Assembly (NCBI RefSeq): GCF_009792895.1
Contig: NZ_WSSC01000004.1
Coordinates: 186,001 to 250,000, forward strand
Direction: 5' to 3'
Origin: Pigmentibacter ruber
Lineage (GTDB): Bacteria > Bdellovibrionota_B > Oligoflexia > Silvanigrellales > Silvanigrellaceae
DNA: 64,000 nt
Shown: one piece after another, positions 44,920 to 54,718 of the stretch
Layout: each line of letters opens with the position of its first letter
Numbering within the stretch: the stretch's first letter is position 1
Translations under genes and position numbers: made by a program
Notes under the pieces: model-generated
Database searches by the model: none
Told to the model about the DNA's origin: nothing
Seen by the model: the letters and a program-made list of their open reading frames with translations, nothing else

Positions 44920-47900
44920 TATTTTTCATTACAATTTTTTACTATTGCGCTTCTGTTAAATAAAGTACCCATTGAGTTTATACACAATGGCAATTCTGCA
45001 AGAGTAAAATCTCTTTCAAAAAATGGCTTACTCCAACCAAATAAATAAGACTTTATACTTATTGTTATTTTTTGCGTTGAAATTGGTACTAATGGCGTTA
45101 CAGTAAAATTACTCTTTTGTCCCCACCAGCTATGAAAATTTTGCGTTGAACCATTTCTATCTTTCAATACAATTTCAATTGAAGAGTTATACCATCCATC
45201 ATTGACAAAAATAATACTTCTTCTTTTTGTTCCACCTGCAGGAACTTGCGCATCTAATTTATCTTGATCTATTTTGTAAGCTACTTCACTCAAAATATCA
45301 TTGTATGATTCTAATGCTTTTTCTCTTTCACGCTTCTCAAAATTATTAAAAGATTGCTCTAAAACTTCATTACTATTAAATATACTTGCATCAGTATCAT
45401 TCTTTTCATATCTATCAAAATTTAAATTGATAGAGGCAAGCGCATTTGTTTGCAGTTGCAATTCATCTTCATTATTTTTTAAATTTATTTTTAATTTATT
45501 CTTTTGATATTCTAAAGAATAATTCTTTAAATTTCCTTTCACTAATTTTCTGAAATATAGTTTATTTAAATATTCATCTAAAAAATAGTATTTATCAAAA
45601 TTATCAGTGCCAATAAATTTTTTCATTGGATCAAAAAGAAGTAAAACATCTTTCTTAAAGTCATACCAAGCTAGCGAACCAAAAGAATCAGTCAATGTAA
45701 TTACTTCAAAATGTTTGAGATGAGAATTTAAAATATTTTTAATTACACTACTTAGATTATCAGATTTATCTTTCGCAAGAGAAAAATTAATTCCAGTAAG
45801 CATAAAATCACCATCTAAATTAGGAGAATATAAATAAGAATTTGAAGTCAAAATGACTGGTTTATTGTTCACTATCGAAACAGAAATAATAAATTGATTT
45901 CCATTAAATACTTCAGTCAAATTTAATTTTTTTGCTTTTACTGCATGTTCTTCGCGTTGGAATAATGAAAGCTTTAAGGTACTAGGATCTCTGCTTGTAA
46001 AGTAGTAAATAAACTTACCATCCTTCTTTTTCGTATAACCTGCATATTCAGCAGAAAATATTTCTTTTTGCTCTTCCGATGAAAGAGTAATTAATTTTCC
46101 ATTTGAGTTGTCATTCCTAAATTTTATAAACCAAGCCAAAATTCCATTTTTCTTATCAGTGATTTTTACAGGTTGACTAATATGAAACGATCTTTGTACT
46201 TTCAGCAAAGATTCTATTAGTCTTGGCCGATATCTTGATTTGCTGTTTTCTTTTATATCTATTTTTAAAAGATGCCGTGTATTCCCAATTCTAGCAATAC
46301 TAAATTCCCAATCGCCATTAATTCCAGGAATGGAAGATTCTGAATTTTTATAAATAAGAGTATTATGCTGCTTATCAAAATAAGGATCTGAGTTTTTAGA
46401 AACTTGAATCAGTGGTATTGTATTTTCATTACTCGTCATAAGTAAATTTTGTTGAAAAACAATTCCACTTAAACTATCATAATAATAAATTAAATTATCT
46501 TTTTTTCCAAGAAAATTCATTTTATTAAAATTAAAATATTTTTCACTTTTTATGGAAGGCGAATAAATTTCATTTTTGCCAATATCATACCAAGCAGATT
46601 TATCAACAGCATTTCTTTTGAAATGATTTACCTTAATGATACCATCATGTTCAGGAAAAGTTGCTGCAAGGTTTTTTAACTCTTTGATAAATTTTTCTTG
46701 ATCAGAACTGTTTACTTCTGTTTCAATTATATTCGTAATTTTTCCTGTATTAGGATTAATTTGATAAGTTTTGTTATATTCTTTAATTGTTAAATTTTTT
46801 CTAGTACGACCTGAAATATAAATATAAGTACTATCACCTACCCTAAATGCATTGTTTCTGACATATTTAATTGGAAATTTTAAAGATTTTGCATCAATTA
46901 TCCAAGCATCATTTTCTTTTGGAAACAAATTATACGTTGCATTTTTCCCAACTTCAATTGTATAATTTCCATTTTCACCATAAATATTATATTTAATTTT
47001 ATTACTATATTCATCTGGAATTATAGGAGTCAATAGTGTTCTATCTTTATTATCTAAAACAATCTTTATATCTGTAGAATTAGTTTCAAAATGCAGATTT
47101 CGAATGGCATATTCGAATAAATCAACAAAATAACGGAAAACAAATTGTGCATTCCTATCTTTCGACAATTTATTAACAGCATCTAATTCTGAGTTACTTC
47201 TTGTCATTATACCTGGTGTATATGAATATCCATATGATATGCTCTTTTCCATTAAAAATGGAAGTACAACTGCCGTATCTTCATCTATTGAAATATTTGT
47301 TGTTGTTTGCAATCCTAAAGCATCACGAAGATTAAATTTATTTGTTGAATCAGCTACAGGAAACTTATCACTCCCTTGAAAATTTGAAAAGTAGCTATTA
47401 AAAATACCTTTATGCCAGTTTTTTGTTTTATACACGTAATGTGAGCCATATGTTACTTTTAATTCATTACTTGTTGTAAAATCAATTTTTTTAATTACAG
47501 CAGAACTTAAATTACCAGAACAATTATTATCATTGCCTTTAAAATAACCACTGTGCGCTAAGGAAATTATTTTTACATTTGCAGAACAGTCTGCCATTTT
47601 TCCATACCGGCTATGATCATTTAAATATTCATTAAAAAATTTTCCAATTTGAATAGATTCTTCTTGGGCTTCAATTGCAGCACCTGCAAATCCAGTAAAA
47701 CCTATTGCTAGACCTGCAAATGGAGTTCCCAAATATCCCAGAACCGATGAAGCGACACCTTCACCTAAAGCAAGACTGCCTAATGACATAGAAGCATTAA
47801 TAATATCAAACGAAAATTGAGTAGCAAAAATTCCTTTTTGTGACCCTACTGCATAAGAAAATTCAAATGCATCAAGAGCTGCTGCGGCTAGTGAAAATCC

Positions 47901-50900
47901 GGGTGTTAGATATCTTGCAGCAGTTAACTTATTTACAACCTGACTAACTCCTGGGATAATACTTTCATCATCAGTTATAGCATTTGTCTTAAGAAGAGCA
48001 TAAATCATGTATTCTGTTTGTCTTGCTTTTTGATAAATATCAATCCCAATTTGTGAATAGAGTAAATAATTTTGTGCTTTAATAAGTTTTCCTAATGCAG
48101 GATCATAAACATTTGTTTCATCTTTATTAGAATTATTCGTTTTAAACATTCCATACAATGTCTGTGCTAGTATTAATGGCGTAATGCCAAGCCCATCACC
48201 TTCACCTAAATTTTTAATCACCCCATTTTTATCAGTTGTCATTTGGACTGTTTTAAGTTGTTTCATTTCACTATTTAATTTATTCCAAATAGAACTAAAT
48301 TTAGAAGTTTCTTCATTAGTAAGCTCGACATTTCTTATTACTTCACCTGTTTTAGTATGAATAAAAGAAATAGAATTATCTTCTTCACTGATTGTAGAAA
48401 ATAATGGTGCATAATTTGTATTGAATTTATTTTTAGTTCTTATAGAGTCAGTAATTTCTTTTATTGAGTTTGCTAAATTACTAGCTTCTCCTTTTACTTT
48501 ATAAATATTTTGCATTGATCGTAAAATACTAGGGAGTTCTCCTAATGGTCCAGAAGCTCCATCTTCTATCATTTCATTTAACTCTAAAGTTACACTTCTT
48601 AAATTGTCTTTTACTTCTTCTAACTTTTCAATTTCCATTTCAGTATTTAAATACAAAGCTTTAATAGTTAAAAATGTTTCTTTATTTTTCCGATAAATAT
48701 AAAGTTTATCCCCCTCTCTGTGCTCTGTATATTTATTATCATGTAAGTAAAATTTATCGCCATTTTTATCCACTCTGACATCTGTTGTTCTCACACTAAC
48801 TATTTGAATTGGGATATCCATTTCATTTAGAGAAGTTATTAAACTTTTGGAATAATTTTCTAGCAATACAGTATCATTAGAATTTTTTGCTGGATTGCAA
48901 CTTACTATACTAATATAGTCTAGTCGTCTCGAATTTGTTGTTTGAAATAAATTACTTTTAATTTTTTTTGCCATGTCCTCAGCAGATATACCACCTATCA
49001 GTAAAGTATTATTATTTTCTTCTGAATGACCGACTAAATGAATTTCAATTTTATTTCTAATATCTTTATTTAATTCTCTGTCATTAATTATTTCGTTCTC
49101 TCTTTCATATTCAGCATCGGATTCTGACATTTCTTTTAATTTTTCTAATTTTAATTTTTCTTTTTCAGAAATAATTTTTTCAAATTTATCATTTTCAACA
49201 ATATACTTTTCTGCATTTTTCTTTAATTTATTAAAAATATTACTAGCTGCAATTTGAGTATTTTCTTCACTTCCTAATTGGAGTACTAAACTTTGTCTAC
49301 TTGTTGATGTACTATTTCCTCTTTTAAACCAACTGGAGACAGATGCTTCTGGAGTATAAGAATTAAATATTTTATTTAAATAATTAATTGTAGCTGCTGG
49401 ATTATTATTCGCAACTTTATCTAATATCTTATTATAAACAACAGGTCCTGAAATTGAAATAGTTGTATCCATATTTGATAATAACCCATCATACCTGAAA
49501 TATTTAACAGTTCCTTCATTTATTGTATCAGTTTTTCTATAAGGTAATTTTAAACCTGGATTATTTTTTTCTATTGTAAATATTTGCAAATAATTGCTTT
49601 CAATTCTATCAATAAGTTGTTGCAACCAATGTTCTTGTGTTTTAACTGGTTGATTTAGAATAAATGAATTATTTCCACCAATTATTTTAAACTCACCTTC
49701 ACGGACATACAATTTATCTAATTTATAAAATAAATTGTTCAATTCACTATATTTTGGATCTTTTGCAAGTGAAACTATTTCTTCTGGAAGATTTTGAATT
49801 GCATCTTTAAAACTACTATTAGCTTTAGTAAGTCTGATAATATAATTTATTTTATTTTTTAAATCCATTAAAGCATAGTTTTTTGTAACTTGAAATGATG
49901 GTATTAAGTTTTTATTATTCAAAATAATTTCGTTAAAAAACGCATGAGTTACTAGACTTAATGATAATTCTTTTGCCAATGGTAAATCAAAATAATTTTT
50001 TAAAACATTATTTTTGCTTATCAATTCATATATCGGAATCATTGTTGGAAGCAAGTCCATATCTCCATAAACACCACCTCGCTTTTGAATGAACAAACGC
50101 AAGACATCAGACGCTGCAGCAAAATTAAAACGTAAATCCAATTCATGTTCATAAATTTGGAGCATATTCCAATCAGAGATTTCATTGCGAATATTTTTAA
50201 ATTTAAGATTTGTGAAACTGTTTTCTAAAATTTCAATGTCACTATTCATTTTTTTCAAATTTTCATAATATTTCTTTTCTGCAATTTTTTCGAATGGCTT
50301 TTTATATATTATTTTATCTAAAAATTCTGCACGAATTAAGTCTTTTTTTGCATTCTTATTCTTTGCTAATTCATTCGCAGTATATTCAAACAATTCATTT
50401 TGTTTTCCTATTACTTTTTCAGCAAAAATGTCTTCATACTTCATTTCTCCTTTGTATTTCGAGATTGAAATATCTACATTTTCCTTTAAACTTTTTTGTG
50501 TTTCATAGGAGAATAAATTATCAGGATCATACCACAATTGAATTTGGTAGTCGGGATTCACTTTTGCCCAAATTTTAAGATAGTCTATCTGAGCATCGCC
50601 TAAAGGGCCTCCTAACCAAATAAAATTCAATGTGTTTGGAATTGGTTTTGCTGTCTCAATATAAATTTTATCCAAGTAACCTAATAAAATTTTATAATTT
50701 TTATAGTAAGGAGTGTCATAGTATGGTTTTGGCAAAACATTTATAAATTCAACCAAAATTTTATACTTTTCTTCAGCTGTTTTGCCTTCAAGTGTTTTCA
50801 ATCTATCAACTATACTTGGGTCAAAATTTGTTGGTACGCTAATTTCATCTTTCATTGATTCTTTAAATTCTGAAATAAAAGAATGATTTACATCTTTTGC

Positions 50901-51038
50901 ATCAGTATAATTTTTATTTAAATAAGTAATATTGTCATTTTCATTTAATAATTTGTCCGATTTATTTTCACAAGCATTTAGAACAATAATCTGAAAAATA
51001 AAAATGAGAAATTTATGAATTTTATTTTTAGTGCGCAT
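44916..51038 (-). CDS. Large clostridial-toxin-like glycosyltransferase protein with lipoprotein signal
   Basis: 2040 residues from the ATG at 51038 (AGGAA upstream); a TTG six codons earlier also fits. Domains: lipoprotein signal peptide with acylable C23 in LNAC; GT44 glucosyltransferase ~130-550 with FIWLGGPL, AAASDVLRLF and the DxD metal motif at 326-328 (YGDMDLLP), ending in an SGPVVYNK-like block; C80 autoprotease ~660-790 with H671 in LVGHSE and C714 in SIVSC; a long hydrophobic segment ~1045-1125 (SLAAAALDAF, ALGEGVASSVLGYLG) like the pore region of TcdA/TcdB; then ~900 beta-rich residues ending in a Cys. In the clostridial family the transferase inactivates host Rho/Ras GTPases after inositol-phosphate-triggered cleavage. 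I see no CROP or RTX repeats. Target and activity here are inferred. Confidence 0.85.
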   Translation of the reverse strand: MRTKNKIHKFLIFIFQIIVLNACENKSDKLLNENDNITYLNKNYTDAKDVNHSFISEFKESMKDEISVPTNFDPSIVDRLKTLEGKTAEEKYKILVEFINVLPKPYYDTPYYKNYKILLGYLDKIYIETAKPIPNTLNFIWLGGPLGDAQIDYLKIWAKVNPDYQIQLWYDPDNLFSYETQKSLKENVDISISKYKGEMKYEDIFAEKVIGKQNELFEYTANELAKNKNAKKDLIRAEFLDKIIYKKPFEKIAEKKYYENLKKMNSDIEILENSFTNLKFKNIRNEISDWNMLQIYEHELDLRFNFAAASDVLRLFIQKRGGVYGDMDLLPTMIPIYELISKNNVLKNYFDLPLAKELSLSLVTHAFFNEIILNNKNLIPSFQVTKNYALMDLKNKINYIIRLTKANSSFKDAIQNLPEEIVSLAKDPKYSELNNLFYKLDKLYVREGEFKIIGGNNSFILNQPVKTQEHWLQQLIDRIESNYLQIFTIEKNNPGLKLPYRKTDTINEGTVKYFRYDGLLSNMDTTISISGPVVYNKILDKVANNNPAATINYLNKIFNSYTPEASVSSWFKRGNSTSTSRQSLVLQLGSEENTQIAASNIFNKLKKNAEKYIVENDKFEKIISEKEKLKLEKLKEMSESDAEYERENEIINDRELNKDIRNKIEIHLVGHSEENNNTLLIGGISAEDMAKKIKSNLFQTTNSRRLDYISIVSCNPAKNSNDTVLLENYSKSLITSLNEMDIPIQIVSVRTTDVRVDKNGDKFYLHDNKYTEHREGDKLYIYRKNKETFLTIKALYLNTEMEIEKLEEVKDNLRSVTLELNEMIEDGASGPLGELPSILRSMQNIYKVKGEASNLANSIKEITDSIRTKNKFNTNYAPLFSTISEEDNSISFIHTKTGEVIRNVELTNEETSKFSSIWNKLNSEMKQLKTVQMTTDKNGVIKNLGEGDGLGITPLILAQTLYGMFKTNNSNKDETNVYDPALGKLIKAQNYLLYSQIGIDIYQKARQTEYMIYALLKTNAITDDESIIPGVSQVVNKLTAARYLTPGFSLAAAALDAFEFSYAVGSQKGIFATQFSFDIINASMSLGSLALGEGVASSVLGYLGTPFAGLAIGFTGFAGAAIEAQEESIQIGKFFNEYLNDHSRYGKMADCSANVKIISLAHSGYFKGNDNNCSGNLSSAVIKKIDFTTSNELKVTYGSHYVYKTKNWHKGIFNSYFSNFQGSDKFPVADSTNKFNLRDALGLQTTTNISIDEDTAVVLPFLMEKSISYGYSYTPGIMTRSNSELDAVNKLSKDRNAQFVFRYFVDLFEYAIRNLHFETNSTDIKIVLDNKDRTLLTPIIPDEYSNKIKYNIYGENGNYTIEVGKNATYNLFPKENDAWIIDAKSLKFPIKYVRNNAFRVGDSTYIYISGRTRKNLTIKEYNKTYQINPNTGKITNIIETEVNSSDQEKFIKELKNLAATFPEHDGIIKVNHFKRNAVDKSAWYDIGKNEIYSPSIKSEKYFNFNKMNFLGKKDNLIYYYDSLSGIVFQQNLLMTSNENTIPLIQVSKNSDPYFDKQHNTLIYKNSESSIPGINGDWEFSIARIGNTRHLLKIDIKENSKSRYRPRLIESLLKVQRSFHISQPVKITDKKNGILAWFIKFRNDNSNGKLITLSSEEQKEIFSAEYAGYTKKKDGKFIYYFTSRDPSTLKLSLFQREEHAVKAKKLNLTEVFNGNQFIISVSIVNNKPVILTSNSYLYSPNLDGDFMLTGINFSLAKDKSDNLSSVIKNILNSHLKHFEVITLTDSFGSLAWYDFKKDVLLLFDPMKKFIGTDNFDKYYFLDEYLNKLYFRKLVKGNLKNYSLEYQKNKLKINLKNNEDELQLQTNALASINLNFDRYEKNDTDASIFNSNEVLEQSFNNFEKREREKALESYNDILSEVAYKIDQDKLDAQVPAGGTKRRSIIFVNDGWYNSSIEIVLKDRNGSTQNFHSWWGQKSNFTVTPLVPISTQKITISIKSYLFGWSKPFFERDFTLAELPLCINSMGTLFNRSAIVKNCNEKY

Positions 51039-51553
51039 AACATTCCTGTATTTCAAAATATTTGAATAAGATAGTAAGTTGCTCTAGATGTTTCACTTTA
51101 TTCATTAACTACTTATTATAATTGAATTAACAAACCTTAATACATCTAAAATTTGTTTATTTATAAATATCTAAAAAATATTAAAAATCAACAATTTTTC
51201 TTTAATTAAATTAACAGTGTTATAACTCATTAAGAACTAATATATTTTTTTATTTCATATAAAATAATTTTTTCCTCAAAAATTTATTTATATTATTTTC
51301 ACAAATTTAATATGTTACTTGTTTTTTTCTTCAATTTTTACTTTTGGTAATTATTTTTATTTATTAAGCAAGCGACTATTTAGAAAAATAATTTATATTT
51401 CTAAATAATATTTTTAGATCCAAGACTAAATTGGTACTCTTTTCCGTAACAAAAATACTTTTAAAATATTATAATGATTGCATTTTTTCTTTGATATTTG
51501 TAAATATCCTTTAACGAAACAGAATGTTTTTTTGCTACTAGAAGGATAAAAAT
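51039..51553. other. AT-rich gap between the toxin gene and the defence operon
   Basis: 515 bases between divergent genes with no credible coding frame. The right end contains a candidate promoter (51446-51475) and the Shine-Dalgarno AGAAGGAT for the defence operon. The left two thirds is A/T runs in which I recognise nothing, no att-like repeat and no transposon ends. Confidence 0.5.
51446..51475 (+). promoter_or_regulatory. Candidate promoter of the defence operon
   Basis: TATAAT (51470-51475) is a perfect -10; GTAACA (51446-51451), 18 bases upstream, matches four of six -35 positions. It is 78 bases before the first start codon. No regulator gene is adjacent. Confidence 0.45.
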
Positions 51554-54500
51554 ATGGAAATCGAATTTTCTCCTGGTTCACTAGTAAAGGCACGTGGAAG
51601 AGAATGGACAGTTCTTCCAGGAAGCACGAAAGATCTTTATTTATTACGTCCTTTAGCTGGTGGCAATGAAAAATTAGCAACAGGAATACTGAGTGAATTA
51701 GAAGAAATTGAACCAGCAGAATTTTTATTCCCACGTTTAGAAGATGCTAGCGATGCTGTATCCGCACGAATTTTACGAGATGCAGCAAGACTTTCGATAC
51801 GCTCTGGAGTGGGCCCATTTCGTTCCTTTAGCAGAATTTCTGTAGAGCCCCGTCCATATCAACTTGTTCCTTTAATGCTTGCTTTGCGCCAAGAAACAGA
51901 AGCTATCCGTTTACTCATTGCTGATGACGTCGGGGTAGGTAAAACTGTTGAAGGAATGTTAATAGTTCGTGAACTTTTAGACAGACATGAAATTAAAAAT
52001 TTCGCTGTTCTTTGCCCTGCACATTTAGTTTCGCAGTGGGCTTCTGAATTAAAAAACAAATTTCATATCAATGCAGTTGAAGTAACAGCAAGAAAAGCAG
52101 ATATTTTAGAAAAAAATTGTAGCCCTGGAAAAGGAATATTTGACGAATATCCTTATACAATTATTAGTATTGATTTCATTAAATCTGAAAGAAATAAAAA
52201 TGAATTTCTAGCCAAATGCCCCGATCTTATAGTGGTAGATGAAGCTCACGAATGTGCTGATGCTGGAACAAAAGAAGGCAGACAACAGCAGCAAAGACAT
52301 AAATTATTGAAAGAAATTTCTAAAAATCCAACTAAAAATATTTTATTGCTAACAGCGACTCCTCACAGTGGGAAAATGCATGCGTTTCGTTCTTTGATCT
52401 CAATCTTAAATGCAGACTTTGCCAGTAAATTACCAGATGATTTTTCTGGCGAAAAAAACAGAGTTTTACGCGAAGAATTAGCAAAATATTTTGTCCAACG
52501 CCGAAGAGCCGATATTAAAGATTACTTAGGTTGTAGTATTTTCCCAAAAAGAATTCCACTCACGGTAAAATATCCGTTTGTTGAAAGCAATAAAATATTA
52601 ACTCAAAAATTACTGGAACAAGCAAAAGAATTTTTTTCTATTGATGAACCAATGCCAGGGAGTAAACAATTTAATAAGCAAACACTTTGGTGGTCATGCT
52701 TTACTTTAGCATTAGCTCTTTGCTCTAGTCCTTATGCTGCATTAACTTCTTTATGTCGGCGTTCCCGTTTACTAGCTGCAAAAAATATTTCTGATTTAAA
52801 TAAGCAAGGTGAACAAAATATTTTTGGTGTAAAAGATAGTCCTTATGATGAAGATTACGCTGATAATGATAGCGAAGAAGATTTACTGTATGATGAATTT
52901 ACCCCTGGAAGTAGGGGAGAAACTGAAGAAAATGATATTATAAGTTATTTAAATTTAGGGAATATAAAAGAAAATAATAAGCCTAAAGATACTCTTCTTA
53001 AAGAGCAGAAAAAAGAAATTGCTATACCTGAAAAAGGAAAAAAGGGGAGAAAGAAAAAAACAGAAGTAAACGAAAACTCTAATACTGAAACAGCCGAGTT
53101 TAATTTAAACAATTCAATCACTGATATGTTAACAAATTTAACCGGCAAAGAAAAATTACTCGCCCAAAATTTTATTGCCCATACCGCAAAAGCTGATGCA
53201 AAATTACAAGCCCTTATTCAAAATGTTTTATTAACTGATTGTTTTAAAGCAAAACGCAATGTCGTTATATTTTGCCGATTTATTGATACAGCCCAATATT
53301 TATATCATGAATTATCACAAGATGAAGCGTTAAATAATGCAAATATAAAACAAAAATTAAATTGTGAAATTCGTACCCTGACAGGAAAAGTATCACCAGA
53401 AGAACGGGACTATATTTTAGATCAATTAAAAGAACACAATGGTTTAAAAATATTGGTGTGTACGGATTGTCTTAGTGAAGGGGTAAACCTGCAAGAATTG
53501 TTTGATACTGTTGTGCATTACGATTATTCGTGGAACCCAAATAGACATGAACAACGTGAAGGACGAATTGATAGACTTTTGCAAAAATCTGAAGAAGTTT
53601 ATTGTTACTATATGCATGCTGATGGGCATCCGATAGAAAAACTTTTTATTGAAATTAATGAAAAGAAACAAGAAAATATTGAGCGTTCCCTTGGTGTCCG
53701 TTTTCAAATGTCAGATATTTTTTCTGAATTACAATTTGAAGAAAATAAAAAAACTAAAAAAGAACAATCACAAGTAACGTTATTTGATGATTCCCAATCT
53801 CAACAACTTTTTGTTGAAAATGCCTTTCGCTTTAAGAAACAAAGTATATTAACTATTCCGCAAAAAATTGAAGAACAAAAAAAATCACAAACCTACTATA
53901 GCCATGAAGGTGTAAAGATAGATCAAGTAGAAACGCAACTAAAACTAATGCGTCAAGCACTTGGAAGCGATACCGATGTCGAACGCTTTTTCATAAATGT
54001 TTTGGAACGCACTAAGGGACAATTTAAGAAACTTAAGTCAGGTATTTATGATTTAGAAATTCCTGAAAAAACTTTAGCGCAACGCATTTTCCCACAAGTA
54101 AAAGAAAATCAAAGTTACAAATTAGCTTTTGCTCTGGGATTAAAAGAGCAAAGTGACAAAGTTATTTTACGCACGTCTCCAGAAGTAGAAGACTTAGCAC
54201 GTTCCGTTTTAGAAGCCGCACTTGATCCCCTGCTAACAAAACATCCCTTAAAATGCGCTTCACGCGCAGGAGTGATGCGAACTAGTAGTGTAAGCAAAAG
54301 AACAACCGTAATTCTTGCCAGACTTCGTTACTTATTGCGCGAAGAAAAAGATTCTGAAAGGTCGCTTGTTGAAGAAATTATTCCTTTACTATTTGAAGGT
54401 TCTCCAACTCAATTTTCGCCAGAAGTTTGTAAATTTGGTGAAGAAGTTGAAACTTTTTTAAATAATACACTTCCACAAGGAAACATCAGCACGGCTGAAA

Positions 54501-54718
54501 GGGAACGATTTTTAAAACCTTTGCTTGAATCTTCAAAACTGATCTGTAATGAACTGCAATTATGGCAACAAAATGTAAGAACACAAGAACTCATTCAAAT
54601 TCATAAAAATATTCGCGCCCAACGCACAGTGCGGCGCATTCAAATTGATGCCGTAGGTTTACCAGATATTCTTGGCATGTATGTCTTTCTCCCTGTAAAT
54701 ATTGGAAGTGGTGTGTAA
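51554..54718 (+). CDS. SNF2-family helicase, DISARM DrmD-like
   Basis: 1054 residues. N-terminal region ~1-95, then a superfamily-2 motor: Walker A as DDVGVGKT (124-131), Walker B DEAH (229-232), LTATPH (motif III), a Glu/Lys-rich low-complexity insert ~415-510, and the C-terminal lobe with SEGVNLQE and RQ-x-x-GRIDR-type motif VI (QREGRIDRL). The opening residues (FSPGSLVKARGREWTVLP) and SNF2 layout resemble DrmD of class 1 DISARM. Length is right for DrmD. It begins behind AGAAGGAT and overlaps the next gene by one base (TAATG). Role: DNA translocase of an anti-phage system, inferred from its partners. Confidence 0.85.
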   Translation: MEIEFSPGSLVKARGREWTVLPGSTKDLYLLRPLAGGNEKLATGILSELEEIEPAEFLFPRLEDASDAVSARILRDAARLSIRSGVGPFRSFSRISVEPRPYQLVPLMLALRQETEAIRLLIADDVGVGKTVEGMLIVRELLDRHEIKNFAVLCPAHLVSQWASELKNKFHINAVEVTARKADILEKNCSPGKGIFDEYPYTIISIDFIKSERNKNEFLAKCPDLIVVDEAHECADAGTKEGRQQQQRHKLLKEISKNPTKNILLLTATPHSGKMHAFRSLISILNADFASKLPDDFSGEKNRVLREELAKYFVQRRRADIKDYLGCSIFPKRIPLTVKYPFVESNKILTQKLLEQAKEFFSIDEPMPGSKQFNKQTLWWSCFTLALALCSSPYAALTSLCRRSRLLAAKNISDLNKQGEQNIFGVKDSPYDEDYADNDSEEDLLYDEFTPGSRGETEENDIISYLNLGNIKENNKPKDTLLKEQKKEIAIPEKGKKGRKKKTEVNENSNTETAEFNLNNSITDMLTNLTGKEKLLAQNFIAHTAKADAKLQALIQNVLLTDCFKAKRNVVIFCRFIDTAQYLYHELSQDEALNNANIKQKLNCEIRTLTGKVSPEERDYILDQLKEHNGLKILVCTDCLSEGVNLQELFDTVVHYDYSWNPNRHEQREGRIDRLLQKSEEVYCYYMHADGHPIEKLFIEINEKKQENIERSLGVRFQMSDIFSELQFEENKKTKKEQSQVTLFDDSQSQQLFVENAFRFKKQSILTIPQKIEEQKKSQTYYSHEGVKIDQVETQLKLMRQALGSDTDVERFFINVLERTKGQFKKLKSGIYDLEIPEKTLAQRIFPQVKENQSYKLAFALGLKEQSDKVILRTSPEVEDLARSVLEAALDPLLTKHPLKCASRAGVMRTSSVSKRTTVILARLRYLLREEKDSERSLVEEIIPLLFEGSPTQFSPEVCKFGEEVETFLNNTLPQGNISTAERERFLKPLLESSKLICNELQLWQQNVRTQELIQIHKNIRAQRTVRRIQIDAVGLPDILGMYVFLPVNIGSGV

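Noticed and set aside
51426-51734. Minus-strand 102-codon frame at the start of the defence operon
   Set aside because: Overlaps the strong DrmD-like gene in the wrong direction, has no Shine-Dalgarno and no recognisable protein.
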